This document shows, piece after piece, positions 1 to 11,753 of a stretch of DNA of 64,000 nt. Under the pieces are notes generated by a model. That model made no database searches, was not told the origin of the DNA, and worked only from the letters and a program-made list of their open reading frames with translations. Location: the NCBI GenBank assembly GCA_905250025.1, contig CAJNOJ010000079.1:1597-65596 (forward strand), given 5' to 3'. This DNA comes from Adineta ricciae. Lineage: Eukaryota > Rotifera > Eurotatoria > Adinetida > Adinetidae. A program made the position numbers and the translations under genes. The first letter of the stretch is position 1. Every line of letters starts with the position of its first letter.

Positions 1-141
1 ACTCGATCGTTTCTGAAGATGTTGTAACCCCATAGAGAGAACTGACGTTCACTCTTAAGATTAGTTTCATTCACCGAAATGACGTCGTATTTGGAGAAAC
101 GGGCTAAGAGTTCATCCTTGTGTTTGACTATGGTGTTAATA

Positions 142-517
142 TTAATGTGGCATATCCGAATCATCGATGTCACTCGATCTCAGCTCTTTGTTGTTGTTCT
201 TCTTCGTCGTTTCGTCTTGTGGACTATTCGACGCACGAGGTCTTTTGTTGCTTTGATTTGTTGCTTCGTTTTTATCCTTGCTTTGCTGTTGTTTCGGCAG
301 AGGAATATTTGAAGCTGTGTTGACCTTTGTCGAGATTGTAATCGATGAATCGGTTGTTGACGGTTCGTTATCTTGTTGATTTTGTTTCGCCTTCATGTGC
401 TTCATTACCTGACTATCGACCGGAACGTCAGAGTCAGATGAATCGTCATCATTGCAAGGCTGTACTCCTAGTGACTTTTCGATCTTCATGATCTTTTTCT
501 GTAGCTTGAGGAATAAT
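142..517 (-). CDS. C-terminal fragment of an acidic, low-complexity protein (partial)
   Basis: A reading frame enters from the unknown base at 518 and runs to a stop at 142. The first visible residues are Lys-rich (LKLQKKIMKIEK). A DDDSSDSD acidic patch, Gln/Asn/Ser/Thr-rich sequence and a basic KRPRAS-like stretch follow, and the fragment ends DDSDMPH. This composition is typical of a disordered nuclear protein tail, but no family is recognised. The frame stays open right up to the N and shows no start in a convincing context (the Met at 489 is internal to it). It is therefore most likely the 3' end of a gene cut by the assembly join, not a complete small gene. Confidence 0.4.
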
Positions 518-518
518 N
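518..518. other. Single N, assembly join
   Basis: An ambiguous base separates a minus-strand coding tail from a plus-strand reverse transcriptase whose homology begins immediately after it. Both features are cut at the same point, so this base is probably a closed gap or a scaffold join. Confidence 0.7.
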
Positions 519-519
519 T

Positions 520-1864
520 CGTGAGATTACAACAATATGCTGAAAGACAGCTGACAGCTGAAAGCTCGAGGCGTCACTCGGCAGTCGTTCTCTTCGATAT
601 TAAAGCTGCTTTTGACTCAGTATGGCATGATGGACTAATTTACAAACTCAATGATCTACGCCTTCCTCGATACATAGTCAGATACCTAATCTCCTTCTTA
701 CACAATCGAACAGCCGCTATTGAAATTGAAAATGTCTTATCACGTACATTCCAGCTCAAGAGTGGTACACCACAAGGATCTCCGTTGTCACCATTGTTAT
801 ACATCATATACACGGCAGATTCGATGAATGGTATACCGTCTCACACGGAACATGGATTGTTCGCCGACGACACAGCTCTATGGACATCGCAAATATCCAC
901 AACAGGTCTCAACGAAAGACTTCAACAATCCATAGATGCTTTCGAAAGTTGGTGCTCTTCATGGAAACTAAAGCTACAACCGACAAAAACAGAGCTGGTT
1001 CACTTCAGCCTACACCCAAGAAAGAAATACAAACATCCAGTGCAAGTGAAAGTAGAAAACACCATCATCACTCCAGTGGATCATACAAGATACTTGGGTG
1101 TAATAATCGACAAACGGTTAAACTGGCAGAAACATCTCGAACACATAGAAAGTAGGATTGGTCCTCGGATCGGTCTGCTTCGCTATCTATCGAGAATGTC
1201 TTACGATCCAAACATGAAGATAATGATAAACATTTTCAAATCAATTGTGCGCACAATTATTATCTATGGTTATCCTGTTCTACTTATTGCTGATCAACGC
1301 ATATGGAACCGACTGCAGATTATGCAAAACAAAGCATTACGCGCTGCTCTCGGTTTACCCATATATACTTCAACTAAATACATACACTAGGCCAGTAACG
1401 TACCGAAAATCGATGTCTATGCAACAGGTTTACTTCAAAAAGCAATACAAACTGCTACCATAAAAAATGACACGACACTCCGCAATCATTTACAAGACAT
1501 TTTCGACCAAATCAAAAACAACACTGTAACGATAATGATATCGTTCATCTCTTTCTGTTCTTTATTTTCTCACCTCTATATCATACTATCTCCGGGTCAT
1601 ATCTTTCTTTCCTCTTCTCTATATAAGAGCGTGTCTTATTGTGAAAGAGATACATTCTGGTCATGTAGAGTAGTCAATAAACATCGATACCGTGAGAAGC
1701 GGTCAGCTACTCAACCAGTTTGTCGTTACAAACACCTCTTGATTATCTATATAATTCCTATATCAATCTTCAAGACTATTATTGTGCTGGCCGAATCTGT
1801 ACAAAAAAATGTTATATCGGAACCGTGTACTACGAGTTTGCTTCTTATATATTGCAAGAAATGA
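520..1864 (+). pseudogene. Non-LTR (LINE) reverse transcriptase fragment, Jockey/I-like
   Basis: The frame contains the reverse transcriptase palm. Block A is LFDIKAAFDSVWHDG, block B is GTPQGSPLSPLLY, and the catalytic block is FADDTALW with two Asp. A YLGVIID-type block D/thumb region and a C-terminal connection region follow. The order and spacing fit a Jockey/I-group LINE of the type found in bdelloids. The N-terminal endonuclease and fingers are absent, because homology starts straight after the N at 518. A TAG at 1388-1390 interrupts the frame just before residues (SNVPKIDVYA) that normally continue this region, and the same frame then stays open to 1864. I read it as a 5'-truncated, inactivated copy. 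No target-site duplication was found. Confidence 0.8.
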
Positions 1865-2271
1865 AGCAAGGCCTTGGCTGATTAAACTTAAAGATTCATC
1901 AAATTGGCTGCTCTAATTATCTCCACATATCTAATGTGTACGAAGTCAACACTCCAATGCACGATTCATTCTTTCCTTCTTTCTCTCCTTCTTGTATTCA
2001 ACCCTTATCGCACTACTTTCTTTTTCATCGTATTATACTACACACCATTCATGTGATGCTCTACATGTATCTACTTCCACTTTAACGTCTTCAATCTCTG
2101 TTTTTCTTCTCTCCGCGGACATACGACGTTAGTCATGAGTCCGATTTCGTCTTTTCTTCCAGTGTTCATATAATAACATACAACCGTTGTTTTCACTCGA
2201 AATGTACTGTTATTATATTGAATAAAAGCTTTTGTTTCCAAAAAAAAAAAGATTATAATTAGAAAACTAAC
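1865..2271. other. Intergenic, no gene recognised
   Basis: AT-rich sequence downstream of the LINE fragment. A poly-A run near 2240-2250 sits inside a probable intron start (GTTAGT on the minus strand at 2271-2266). Nothing else is supported. Confidence 0.3.
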
Positions 2272-3117
2272 CTCGGTTTTCAATGCAAGATGGTACAGAC
2301 ATTAGAAATGGTTTCATTTCTTCGATAAGACCATAAAGATGTCCTACGATCTGGCAAGCATCTTCATACATATTTCCATTTGGCTTGTTGGAATTGATTT
2401 GCTCTAAATGAAGCATAACGTAGAAATCAATCTTTTGCTGAATGTCATTCAAAATGTAGATTAGATCATAGTTAAATCAGCAGAAGCGAATTGTCGCGTA
2501 CATTGTTACATTCTCGCGACTTGTATATTCGATTACTCAACTACCTCAGTGTAGACGATGCGAAACGGCATCTACAACTTACACTTACTATTCGTTTTGC
2601 ATACCGAAACGAGGGGAAAAGCGAGCAATTAGTAAAACATGTTCTTACCATTTGCTATGTTCTGTACAGTTTCGTTTTGTTCAGATGTATTTGGTGTTTG
2701 CACGTCTAAAATTCGCACAGAAGATATGCTGATCAATTTCTCATTGTAAAAAGATACTTACGGCCATCAAGACTGGGTTCAGGTGAGCCCTGACTGTATA
2801 TCTCAATTTCGTTGGACGCAAATGGCACATCGGCGTCTACTGGATGAGTTTCCTCCGGCGGCTGTGTATGCATTTGTTCTTCGTATGATACTGCAGTGAA
2901 TGCGATACTGGTTTCCTCAGAAATTTGACCATCGTGCGTATGCTCCATCTGTAGTAGATTACTCGAAGGTAGCGGTTCAGCATCGCGTAAACTTCAAATA
3001 GACAAAGATATCGAAATAATAAATCGGTTTCCATAAGAAGACGTACTTTGAAGTACCACCGAAACGTACATTAATATCAGACGTGTCCTCCGATGAATTG
3101 TCGATAGTGGACGTCAT
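2272..3117 (-). CDS. Hypothetical acidic multi-exon protein
   Basis: Three minus-strand exons join in frame with GT-AG introns: 3117-3047 (start MTSTIDNSSEDTSDI), 2991-2762 (Glu/Pro/Ser-rich, including EETHPVDADVPF) and 2705-2649 (QTPNTSEQNETVQN). The exon 1 to 2 and 2 to 3 junctions preserve frame. A further likely exon around 2460-2272 (containing DFYVMLHLEQIN and DACQIVGHLYGLIEEM, ending at a GTTAGT donor) lies downstream, but I could not find an acceptor joining it in phase. The start follows a good acceptor (TTATTTCCAG) 15 nt upstream. The composition suggests a disordered protein. No domain is recognised, and the downstream end is uncertain. Confidence 0.4.
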
Positions 3118-3132
3118 TGAAAAGTTATTGGA

Positions 3133-3643
3133 CTGGAAATAAGAAAGTACTTGATAAGATATAAACTGTAAATTCAAGCTTGAGATTGAGAAAACAAAAA
3201 TGCTAGATGATGAAATGATGTTATTGCATACAGCCGCTTTCTGATTGGCGGTTGCCTGACGGAAAAAGGAAAGAAAAGAAACTACGTCATCGGAAAAATT
3301 ACAATGACTAATGTATGACGGATACGATATAAATTCTGATTGATACAATACGTTATAGAATAACTGCATTCTGTTTTTGAGGAAAGGAAGATTTAACGGC
3401 GCATCTACAATCAAGAACTTATAAATTTTTGATAAAGTTCCTATTGACCTCGACATCGATGAAATCAAAGAGCATATTAGAATGAGTAGACGATTGACTG
3501 CGTTTACGATACGATGCTGTATCTGAAGTGTTTTATATTTATTAACAAAGTAAAATTATTGTCAAAAATTACTAAACAGAAAACATTGTGAAAACATTAA
3601 GTTTAAATTCTTAAACAACGAATATATGATGGAGTCGAAGGTC
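3133..3643. other. Gap between the hypothetical gene and APLF
   Basis: A long open frame on the minus strand covers this stretch (3468-2977), but it reads through the intron upstream of the start of the hypothetical gene and resembles no protein. It probably holds the promoter or leader intron of that gene and the 3' UTR of APLF. Confidence 0.3.
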
Positions 3644-4792
3644 TCAATGTTTATATTCGCGTTTATGTTGAGGATTTTGTCGATAGCACGATTTTCCATA
3701 TGGACACGAAGGTTTGTCAGCATCGTCGCTTTTCTTATCTTCATCTTCGGTTTCTTTATCATCTTCACAATCAGAATCACCTGGATGAGATTGTTCTGCT
3801 CGATGAGCGGGATTTTTTCGATAACATGATTTACCGTACGGACAACGTACACGAGGTTTACCTTGGGATTTATCTAAATAGAAAATAGAACCGTTCGATG
3901 ATGAAGGAGAACAATCTTGTAAGGTACGTTTTTTTGATGGAACAGAATCGAATGTCTCTCCATTATCACTGTCAACTGGTTTTGCAGTAGACGATGTATC
4001 TGACATGGACGGCTGTTGATCTATGATCATATGAAGTGTATGGATCGTAGAAATCAGTAGAACTTACTAGATGTGTCATCAGTCTTCTTAGATTGATCAG
4101 CCTCTTCGCTCACTGAATGAAAAATTGTGTTTTCCTTTGTTTAGTTTATCAGACTAAATACTCACATTGTCGTTTAAGGCTAGTTGATGCAGTTTTTTTC
4201 GGAGAAGACGAAGAAGTCGATGCTGTCATCCATGTAGGCAGTTTCCGTGCTGGCTGATCTGAACTCGTCGGTTCAGATTGATTCTAAAACGCAACGTGTC
4301 GAGGAAAATCGACATACATGTATCGAGAAAACGTACGGAATCTTTGCTTTGTACAGATGAAATATCAGTATGATTATCTGCACCATTCCCAGGATGTTCA
4401 TCCGTGGTTTTATTCGAATCTTTTGTAATGCTAACGCGAAAGAAGTAACTTGTTGGTAATAAGCCAATTTGATCACCATCTTTCAATTCTTGTTCGACAT
4501 CTTTGGTTAAATGAACTGTTTTCCCATTTAGTGGTCGATAGAAAACGGGATTTGTATGCGTTGGCTTGATGACAAGTGTTCCCTCTTTTTTCAACAACAA
4601 TTCAGCGTGGTGACGAGAAATCTTTTTATCTGTACACTATTTTAAAAACAAGCAAAACAGTTCAAAATTTCCACAGCATGAACGTATACATACACCTAAT
4701 GATGATCCTCGTCCAACAATAATCTTTTCATCTTCTTTTATCGTTATATGATTACCCTCAGTAATTGGAATCAATTCCACCTTACAACTCAT
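3644..4792 (-). CDS. APLF: Aprataxin and PNKP-like factor (FHA plus two PBZ zinc fingers)
   Basis: Five exons (4792-4694, 4636-4337, 4283-4166, 4112-4068, 4020-3644) join to a 312-aa protein. The N-terminal FHA domain carries the phosphopeptide-binding motifs GRGSSLG and KKISRHHAEL. A Ser/Thr/acidic linker follows, then two C-terminal PBZ fingers, CPYGKSCYRKNPAH...HPGD and CPYGKSCYRQNPQHKREYKH, the latter ending the protein as in vertebrate APLF. APLF is a nuclear repair scaffold. Its FHA binds CK2-phosphorylated XRCC1/XRCC4, the PBZ fingers bind poly(ADP-ribose), and the acidic region of the family acts as a histone chaperone. The linker is shorter than in human (511 aa), and I did not find the Ku-binding motif. 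An AG lies directly before the ATG. Confidence 0.92.
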
Positions 4793-4995
4793 CTTTATTC
4801 GTAATTGCAACAAGAACTTGAAAGATCTTCAACTTGACATCATAGAATGACATAGGTTTGCAACATCCAGCAATAGAAAGTTGTCATAGAGGGAGTATGC
4901 TACCAGCAACATCAATTCAACTTTCAATAACCATGACAATGCATTGCCTTTAGATAAATTTTATTTTTCATTCTCATAGGAAAAGATAGACGCGA

Positions 4996-7223
4996 TTAAA
5001 TAGCAATAAATGTCTTTTTTCGATACATAACACCGGCTACAATGATCCAGAAGATGACTCCGTATAGATGCATAATCATCAATTGCCAATGTCGTGTTTC
5101 TTCGACTCGAAATTGTACGGGAAAGAGCTTTCCGCACACTTCGTGACCAACATAGATAACGATCGAATTCATTCCCAACCATAAAAAGGGCTCACCCGTA
5201 AACCCACTGTAAACATCGACAAGTAAATAAAGTAAAGTTAAAATGAAGAACGCCAAACTAGCCAGAACCAGTATAAAACTAAGTGACCAAAGATTCTTAT
5301 TGATCGGTATCCAACTGTCAGATTGACCACCTTTCGATAAAGCTAAACCAATTCCTCCGCAAACGAGACCAGAAATAATCCAATGTGCACAAACACGAAC
5401 TATACGTGTGGCATGTGCAAAACTATGTCCAGCTTGGACACCGAGATAGCACAGAAGTGTTCCAGTTAAAATACCCAAAATACCTATAATTAATCCATTT
5501 TGATTTTGCTTCAATTCATTCTGCTACACCTCTCTTTACCTTCGGGATCGAATGGCATTTCAGTCTCGTAGACACCTTTACACGTGGGATGATTAAATAC
5601 ATGTGAAGCTCCGAGGATTAGTCGATCGATGTATCCAGCAATGCCTAATAAGAATGATCGTTTCGACAAACATACATGAATCGCTGTTCTGAGTTATTTA
5701 CCTCCTGTACAATTTCTTTTCTCTCCATGGTGGTGCTTTCCTCCTGGACCTAAATAACCACTAGGACAATTTTCAAATTTCACGAAAAAAGTGATTAAAA
5801 TCCATGCAACTGTTAACAATAGGACGAAGAGCCACTGTGGCCAAAAATGAAACAATGTATTGGACAATTCAACTCGGAATCGTTGATGAACGTCATTTCC
5901 TTGATAGAAATTCGTTTTAATGCAGAAAAGTTTATCATTTCAATAGTCAAATCTACCTATGGGCCATTCAGATGAATACGGCTCATCTTCTGTATCATCA
6001 AAGATTAGTACTATGATAGCTGTAATAAAATAACATACGGCTAATCGTTGAAGAACTCCGAAAATACGAATATTAACCCATCGATCATTACCACCTTGTA
6101 GCATTATGCCTAGAACGAAACAAAATGATAAAACGCACAGAATCGATTAGTCTCTTACCTAAAACGAATAGTACTAACGTTCGGCGACAGATTTTGTAGA
6201 GAATCGATGCTTTTCGCACATTCTTTGCTCGTAGAGATCGTTGTGAAAGGACAATTGATACACCCATCATCCAAGTAAACCATGGAAATACCATATCAGC
6301 TAAGGTTAGACCGTTCCAAACTGTAAACAAGAATAAGTACTAACTGATGTCTAGCAAAACGACTCACTTGAATGTTTGAAAAACGGATAGCCAGCACCTA
6401 AAGAAAAGAATCAATGAAGAAAAAGAAATATTCTGAGAATCTAACCTCCATAGTTGACAAAGATCATGACCATAAGTGAAAATCCGCGAAATGTGTCCAA
6501 TGAACGTAATCTTTTAGGTAAAACTTTCGTTATTCGAACAGAATTATTCGACAATCGAGTCGATCCTACTAATGGTAGTTCACTGCCTGCTGACAGCGTA
6601 TTAATAATATCATCATTCGGGTCATTGACAGTTGTTGTTGGACTTTTTGGAAGTGAAATAGTATAATCTCCATCTGTCGTTGTTCGAAATCGATTCGGTA
6701 ATAACCGGGAGCAACATGAATGTTGTGTGATACGCTTCCATACTTGAATGGCTATAACCAGTGCGAGCATACTTCCCATACCGATAATGACGGGTAGCCA
6801 GTAGTAACTTCCACCTTTTGTTTGAGTTATCGTACACGACAGTGGACTGTCATGGAATATTTCGAGTGTGTAGAATGCATGTTCAGCGAACTTGTGCGCT
6901 TTTATTTGGCATAGTAAGATTTCGTTTGTGATTTCAGAAATTACTTCGATATCTTGAGCATATGTTGTACTGACAATGATCGTTGTATTAGCACCCGGCT
7001 GTGTACTAGACTCAGGTATAACTGTAGAATTACATTCTTCACAGACGATCAATCTAATCTGAAGTTGGATTGGAAAAGATGCATTTCTATTGATAATCGT
7101 TAGGTACGCTTCGTCCATACTCAATGGATCTAACCAATCATCAGTGATTTGCGTTTCGGCATATGGTAAGAAGTGTTGTATGATACACAAAATAATCCAC
7201 AGATGACGAAATGATTTGTACAT
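4996..7223 (-). CDS. HGSNAT: Heparan-alpha-glucosaminide N-acetyltransferase
   Basis: Seven exons (7223-6446, 6397-6368, 6320-6159, 6109-5957, 5899-5702, 5644-5540, 5483-4996) join to a 637-aa protein, close to human HGSNAT. An N-terminal signal or membrane segment and a luminal domain come first, then a long loop and a polytopic membrane region. Family hallmarks are SLDTFRGFSLMVMIFVNYGG, the FKHS segment containing the His proposed as the acetyl-accepting residue, WNGLTLADMVFPWF, GVLQRLAVCYF, CPSGYLGPGG, CTGGIAGYIDR, FDPEGILG and YLGVQAG. The C-terminus YRKKTFIAI also matches the family. The enzyme sits in the lysosomal membrane and moves acetyl from cytosolic acetyl-CoA onto terminal glucosamine of heparan sulfate during its breakdown. 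The tiny 30-nt exon 2 carries the active-site loop. Confidence 0.94.
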
Positions 7224-7598
7224 TATGTTCCCAGATAGTTGTCAAAGAAAATTTATTTCACAGCAGTCACCTTGTATCTCGTTTATGTAAAACAGCAAAA
7301 CTGAGTGCACGTCTATCTCAAAGTTAACAAGCCTTTTCTATTGCATGAGATTCTTATCAGTGGCTCGATAGAATCGACAAGCGTAAGCATGATTCATGTG
7401 TTTCGACTGAGCTTGTAGTTTCATGTTGAATAGTAACCAAATTTTATTCTTTTTCTTTCGTACAAAAAACGCGATGGACAATTATTTTTTGTTTGCAGTA
7501 CAAAAAGAAAAGTGCGAGAGGAAACAATCTAAAATCTCTGTTTCACAATGATATTCTTAAACGGCGATTGGGAAAACGTAAACAAACAAAAATCTATT
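7224..7598. other. Intergenic between TIM17 and HGSNAT
   Basis: This AT-rich spacer downstream of TIM17 and upstream of the HGSNAT start presumably carries the TIM17 3' UTR and the HGSNAT promoter or leader. No conserved element or coding frame was seen. Confidence 0.3.
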
Positions 7599-8417
7599 TC
7601 ACGAGAAATTACTAGGCGTAGATGATTGTCCAGGAGACGAACTGAAAAATTGAGGAATTGAAAGATCAACTTTGCCTTTATCAAGATCAGGTGGGGCTTC
7701 TAAAAAACACAAAACCAGACATACAGACACTTGGCTAAGACAGCGAATTCGTCTCTTTACCTTCCATTCCAGGTTGTGGCATAAACATTTGACTGTATCG
7801 ATTAATCAAAATACTAGTTCCTTCGATCATTGCAAGAATAAATCCACCGATCACCGCTGAACCTAACATTGGCCCTGGTCCCTCTACAATCATGATAGAC
7901 ATTTGACAATGAAAATAAGTTTAATAAACACTTGACTTACGTCGAGCTTGTAAGACAGCACCAGTTACCGCACCGCTAATAATTGAATTCCAGGGATCTT
8001 CTTTCTTTCTCATATAAACAAAACTACAGTCAACCAACGAGAAAATGCATCCCCATGCACTGAACGATGCTACAAAAGAAAAATAAAACAATCAAAATAA
8101 CCACTGTTTTGATGTTATGAGATCTGTACCTCCCACACGGGGCGCCCGTTGTTTTACTGCATTCAAACTGCCTAGTAAACGTCGATATTGACCCTAAAAT
8201 AAGTCGAATATCGGTGAAGTTTTTCTTCAAAAAAGAAAACTTACACTCGGAGCATGACGAAATCCTTTTATTGAATGAAAAAGTGTACCACCGATTGTAC
8301 CTAATGCAAACGCACCACCGCAATCATCCACAATACGCCAAGGACTAAATGAAATAAGATTATTTTTATTATAAATCTCATCATCCTTTTTTCATCTTAC
8401 CAAGGTTCTCGATCCAT
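7599..8417 (-). CDS. TIMM17: Mitochondrial import inner membrane translocase subunit TIM17
   Basis: Six short exons start at ATG 8417 (exon 1 is only 17 nt) and end at TGA 7599-7601, giving about 176 aa. The Tim17/22/23 fold is clear: [75 protein letters not shown] and a fourth membrane segment with ALIEG-like AMIEG. The C-terminal tail is polar and Pro/Ser-rich. TIM17 is a core subunit of the TIM23 complex that imports presequence proteins across the inner mitochondrial membrane. The CPWRI and KEDPWNS motifs separate it from TIM22 and TIM23. Confidence 0.94.
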
Positions 8418-8878
8418 TTAATTTTGTTCTAGTTATAACTGTTCATCTACAACAACGATCTACTTCGATTATCTGATTTTTCGACTGAACGATTCCAAAT
8501 CGAAATTCTCGATAGATCTCTTAAATCAGAATGGATTTATTCCACTATATAACCTATCCGAACAATCGATTCCAATATCGATAAATCATCAGAATTAAAA
8601 TGAAAAAGTTTCTTACACTCAACAAAACTCGAAAAGATCAATATACTACTTAATGTTAACGATTTAAGAGAATCAAAACAAGAAAAATTCTCAAAAAGTG
8701 AGTTCCAGAAAAGATGATGCAGACATGTTCGTAAAAACGATCGGACGAACGAATCAGAATATAAACAACAATGCATTTCTTTTTATTTTTCTACTTTATG
8801 TAGTATCGATTCCGACAGATGTCACTCTAATACGAGATTTTCATCTCCCTTTCACAAAAACAAAAAAGAACTAGTTAT
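8418..8878. other. Intergenic upstream of TIM17
   Basis: AT-rich sequence with no convincing coding frame. The minus-strand frame at 8776-8537 has no recognisable motif and is rich in Phe and Ser, as expected of random AT-rich DNA. Confidence 0.3.
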
Positions 8879-9326
8879 TTACAAAGCAGTCTCGGCAGTA
8901 GATATGTTGAAAACAGTGTCATCTTGAGTTGAATTCATCATTTCTTGACTTGCGCTTCTGTAATATGCAGTATACATCTGACTATTGTTCGTAGTCAGTC
9001 CACGATTTTTCCCGTATTTTCAAGAAATAGCTGCTCTTCGCGTTTAACTGACTCAATAAGATTCTCTAACTGTTCAATGCATCTTATTATTAGAGACAAT
9101 TGCAGATCATCAACTAGGCTTCGAACTTCGACGATTCTTTCATGTGCGAGACACTGTATGCATTGAAACTGTCCGGATCAAATAAGTCATGATGAGCAAG
9201 CATTTTACTGATCTTATCGATCATTTCTATAGCTGCGTCTTTCACTTGTCTACAATTGTTGGTTAAAGCTTGTAATAATTTTCGATATCTTTCAGCTCCT
9301 GGTATATTTACTTTGTTTCGTGACAT
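8879..9326 (-). CDS. Small coiled-coil protein, gene model unresolved
   Basis: The start MSRNKVNIPGAERYRKLL at 9326 opens a helical, charged frame containing KDAAIEMIDKISKMLAHH. This frame ends at 9114. A second frame directly after it encodes CLAHERIVEVRSLVDDLQL and LENLIESVKREEQLF, which also looks like a real coiled coil, and a third encodes a polar tail ending STAETAL* at 8879. An intron from CAA|GTGAAAG to TACAG|TGTCTC would join frames one and two in phase but would remove plausible coding sequence. A one-base frameshift is the alternative. I do not recognise the family. A subunit of a small coiled-coil complex would be a reasonable guess, not a call. Confidence 0.45.
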
Positions 9327-9545
9327 GAGAGAAAATTAAACTAATAAATCAATGATAAAGAATCGGGTAATGAGAAACAAAAAAGAAAAGAGCGCTGATC
9401 GACTCTAATCCATAAAGTTTTATGTCAGTGTTGATAATCTTTTCTTTTTTCAACATTGATAGCATAGAAAAGGTAAGAATGAAAACACGCACCTTACAAC
9501 ATTATTCATTTTTCAACAAGTTGAAGGGCACGCGGGAAGATAACG

Positions 9546-11656
9546 ATGACGATAATAAGCCTATTTTGCTTTCATCTAATTGTATTCATCGGCGGACTTC
9601 AGTTGGTGAGAAGTCAAGAAACAAGCAACTTTTCTTGTTCAGTACGACCATCGCAAGCGGATACAACAGCGAAATTACAAAATTTACGCACACATTTAAT
9701 TAGTAATAATTTATTTGCTTATGTCATCTTTTCCGAAGATGAACATGACAGTGAATACGTACAGTTGCATGACGAACGACGAGCTTGGATCACCGGTTTT
9801 CTCGGTTCAGCAGGTACAGCTGTAGTTACACGGAACAATGCTGCATTGTGGACTGATGGTCGATATTGGACACAAGCAGAAGATGAACTCGATTGTAAGA
9901 ATTGGTATTTGATGCGTCAAGGACAATCCGATGTTCCTTCATTGAGTAATTGGTTAGCAAGTCAAGTGAATGGCACATCTCCATATAATCGAGTTGGTGT
10001 TGCTGCTCAATTTGCATCGTCCAGTTGGTGGTCAGGAGTAAATGCTGCTCTCAATGTCAAGAATGCTTCATTGGTTGAAGTTGCTGAGCTGATTGATTTA
10101 ATCTGGTCAACATCTGAAAGACCACCGGCTGCAGCCAATCCAGTGGCTCATCACGCGCTCGAATATGCAGGTAGTACTTGGCAGACAAAAGTTTCGACTA
10201 TTGCTCAACTAGTGCGAGCGAAGAAAGCGAATGCGTACGTTGTAACAGCACTGGATGAAGTTGCATGGTTATTTTGCTTACGTGGGTCCGATATTCCATA
10301 TAATCCCTTTTTTAAAGTACGAATTTTCTCTCTTGCCATCAGTTCAATTGGAAACTTTTTCATTTAGGCCTATGCAATGGTATATGCAAATGAAACGACA
10401 CACCTTTGGATGAATACAAGCCAGTTGGATGCATCAGCACAAGCAGATTTACAGAAAGTGAATCTCCATCCTTACGGTTCGTTCTTATCCGATTTGTTAA
10501 ATACAGCTAGCCAAAGTGATGTATCACAAATTTGGATTTCATCATCCGCTTCCCAAGCTATCTACAGTAGGATACCTGCTGAAAAACGTATCATTGCTAG
10601 TAAGTTTTGGTACTGACATGAATGATGAAAAGAGTAACCAACAAATTTCGTACGTAGGTTCACCTGTGGAAGTCACGAAAGCAATAAAGAATCCTGTAGA
10701 ACAAGAAGGCGTGAGAAACTGTGGAGTTAGAGATAGCGTGGCCCGTGTACGCCATTTAGTTTGGCTTGAAGGTCAATTGAATCAAAATGTTGCTATCAAT
10801 GAAACACGCGCAGCGGAAGAACTCGAACGATTTCAAAGTGAAGAGAGTCTATTTCAAATGCTTAGTTTCGACACAATCTCAGCATTTGGATCGAATGGTG
10901 CAATAATTCATTACAGTCCAAAAGCGAAAACTGCTAAACAAATCGACAGAAACGGGCTCTATTTACTCGACGCCGGTGCTCAATATCTCGATTGTACAAC
11001 TGATGTAACCCGCACACACGTGTTCGGAACGCCAACACAGGAACAAAAGAAAGCCTACACACTTGTTTTTCAAGGTTATAACAACCCACTTCTCGATAGA
11101 TCTTTTTTCTCGATGTTTCTTATTTTACTTGATAGGTTCAACTGACTTAGCCGATGCTGTCTTTCCGTACGGAACATATGGCCGAAGTATTGATATTCTA
11201 GCTCGTCAGTCCCTTTACAAAAATTCCATGGATTATAATCACGGTACTGGCCATGGTATCGGTCATTATCTATCAGTCCATGAGGGACCTTCATTTATTG
11301 CCATGAGTTATAGTTCAAGTGATATTCCACTCACGGATGGCTTAGTATTTTCTGATGAACCTGGATTTTACCTTCCAGGAGAGTTCGGTATTCGTCTAGA
11401 AACGGACATCATGGTGAAAAACTATACATTACCGAACAATTATGGTGGTTCCACAGTGCAATTTCTTCACTTTGAAATGTTAACATGGGTTCCTTTCGAA
11501 CGAAATTTAATTATTTGTGAAATGTTGACGAAAGCACAAAAGGATTGGGTGAATTGGTATCATACGCAAGTACGAAGCAAACTGGAAGGTACAAATCGAT
11601 TAAATAGCAATGAACTAGCTTATCTTCGAGATAAAACACAAGAAATAAAATGTTAA
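9546..11656 (+). CDS. XPNPEP: Secreted Xaa-Pro aminopeptidase (aminopeptidase P, M24B)
   Basis: Four exons (9546-10316, 10368-10599, 10658-11074, 11136-11656) join to 646 aa. The N-terminus is a hydrophobic signal peptide (ISLFCFHLIVFIGGLQLV), followed by two creatinase-like N domains (WTDGRYWTQAEDEL) and the pita-bread catalytic domain. Metal ligands are visible: Asp in DAGAQY and DCTTDVTRT, His in HGTGHGIGH, Glu in SDEPGFY and Glu in FEMLT. The enzyme removes the N-terminal residue from peptides with Pro in position 2, using two divalent metals. The signal peptide resembles the membrane form XPNPEP2, but there is no C-terminal hydrophobic GPI signal, so a soluble secreted enzyme is likely. 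The Gly usually following the second ligand Asp (DGTTD) is Cys here. Confidence 0.92.
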
Positions 11657-11753
11657 AATGATTTTCTTTTTGGTATTTATTACAGAATAAATGTAGTTCC
11701 CACACTCGTAACAACAGAATTGATGAAACAAATATTCAATCAGCCGATGACAT

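Noticed and set aside
79..323. Two overlapping plus-strand frames
   Set aside because: They are antisense to the acidic coding tail at 142-517 and have hydrophobic, random composition.
1618..1682. TATA-like box followed about 55 bp later by AATAAA, as in an LTR
   Set aside because: It lies inside the open frame downstream of the LINE stop. No terminal repeats or second copy are present in the window.
2977..3468. 163-codon minus-strand frame
   Set aside because: It crosses good splice sites of the hypothetical gene and reads its upstream intron; the sequence is AT-driven.
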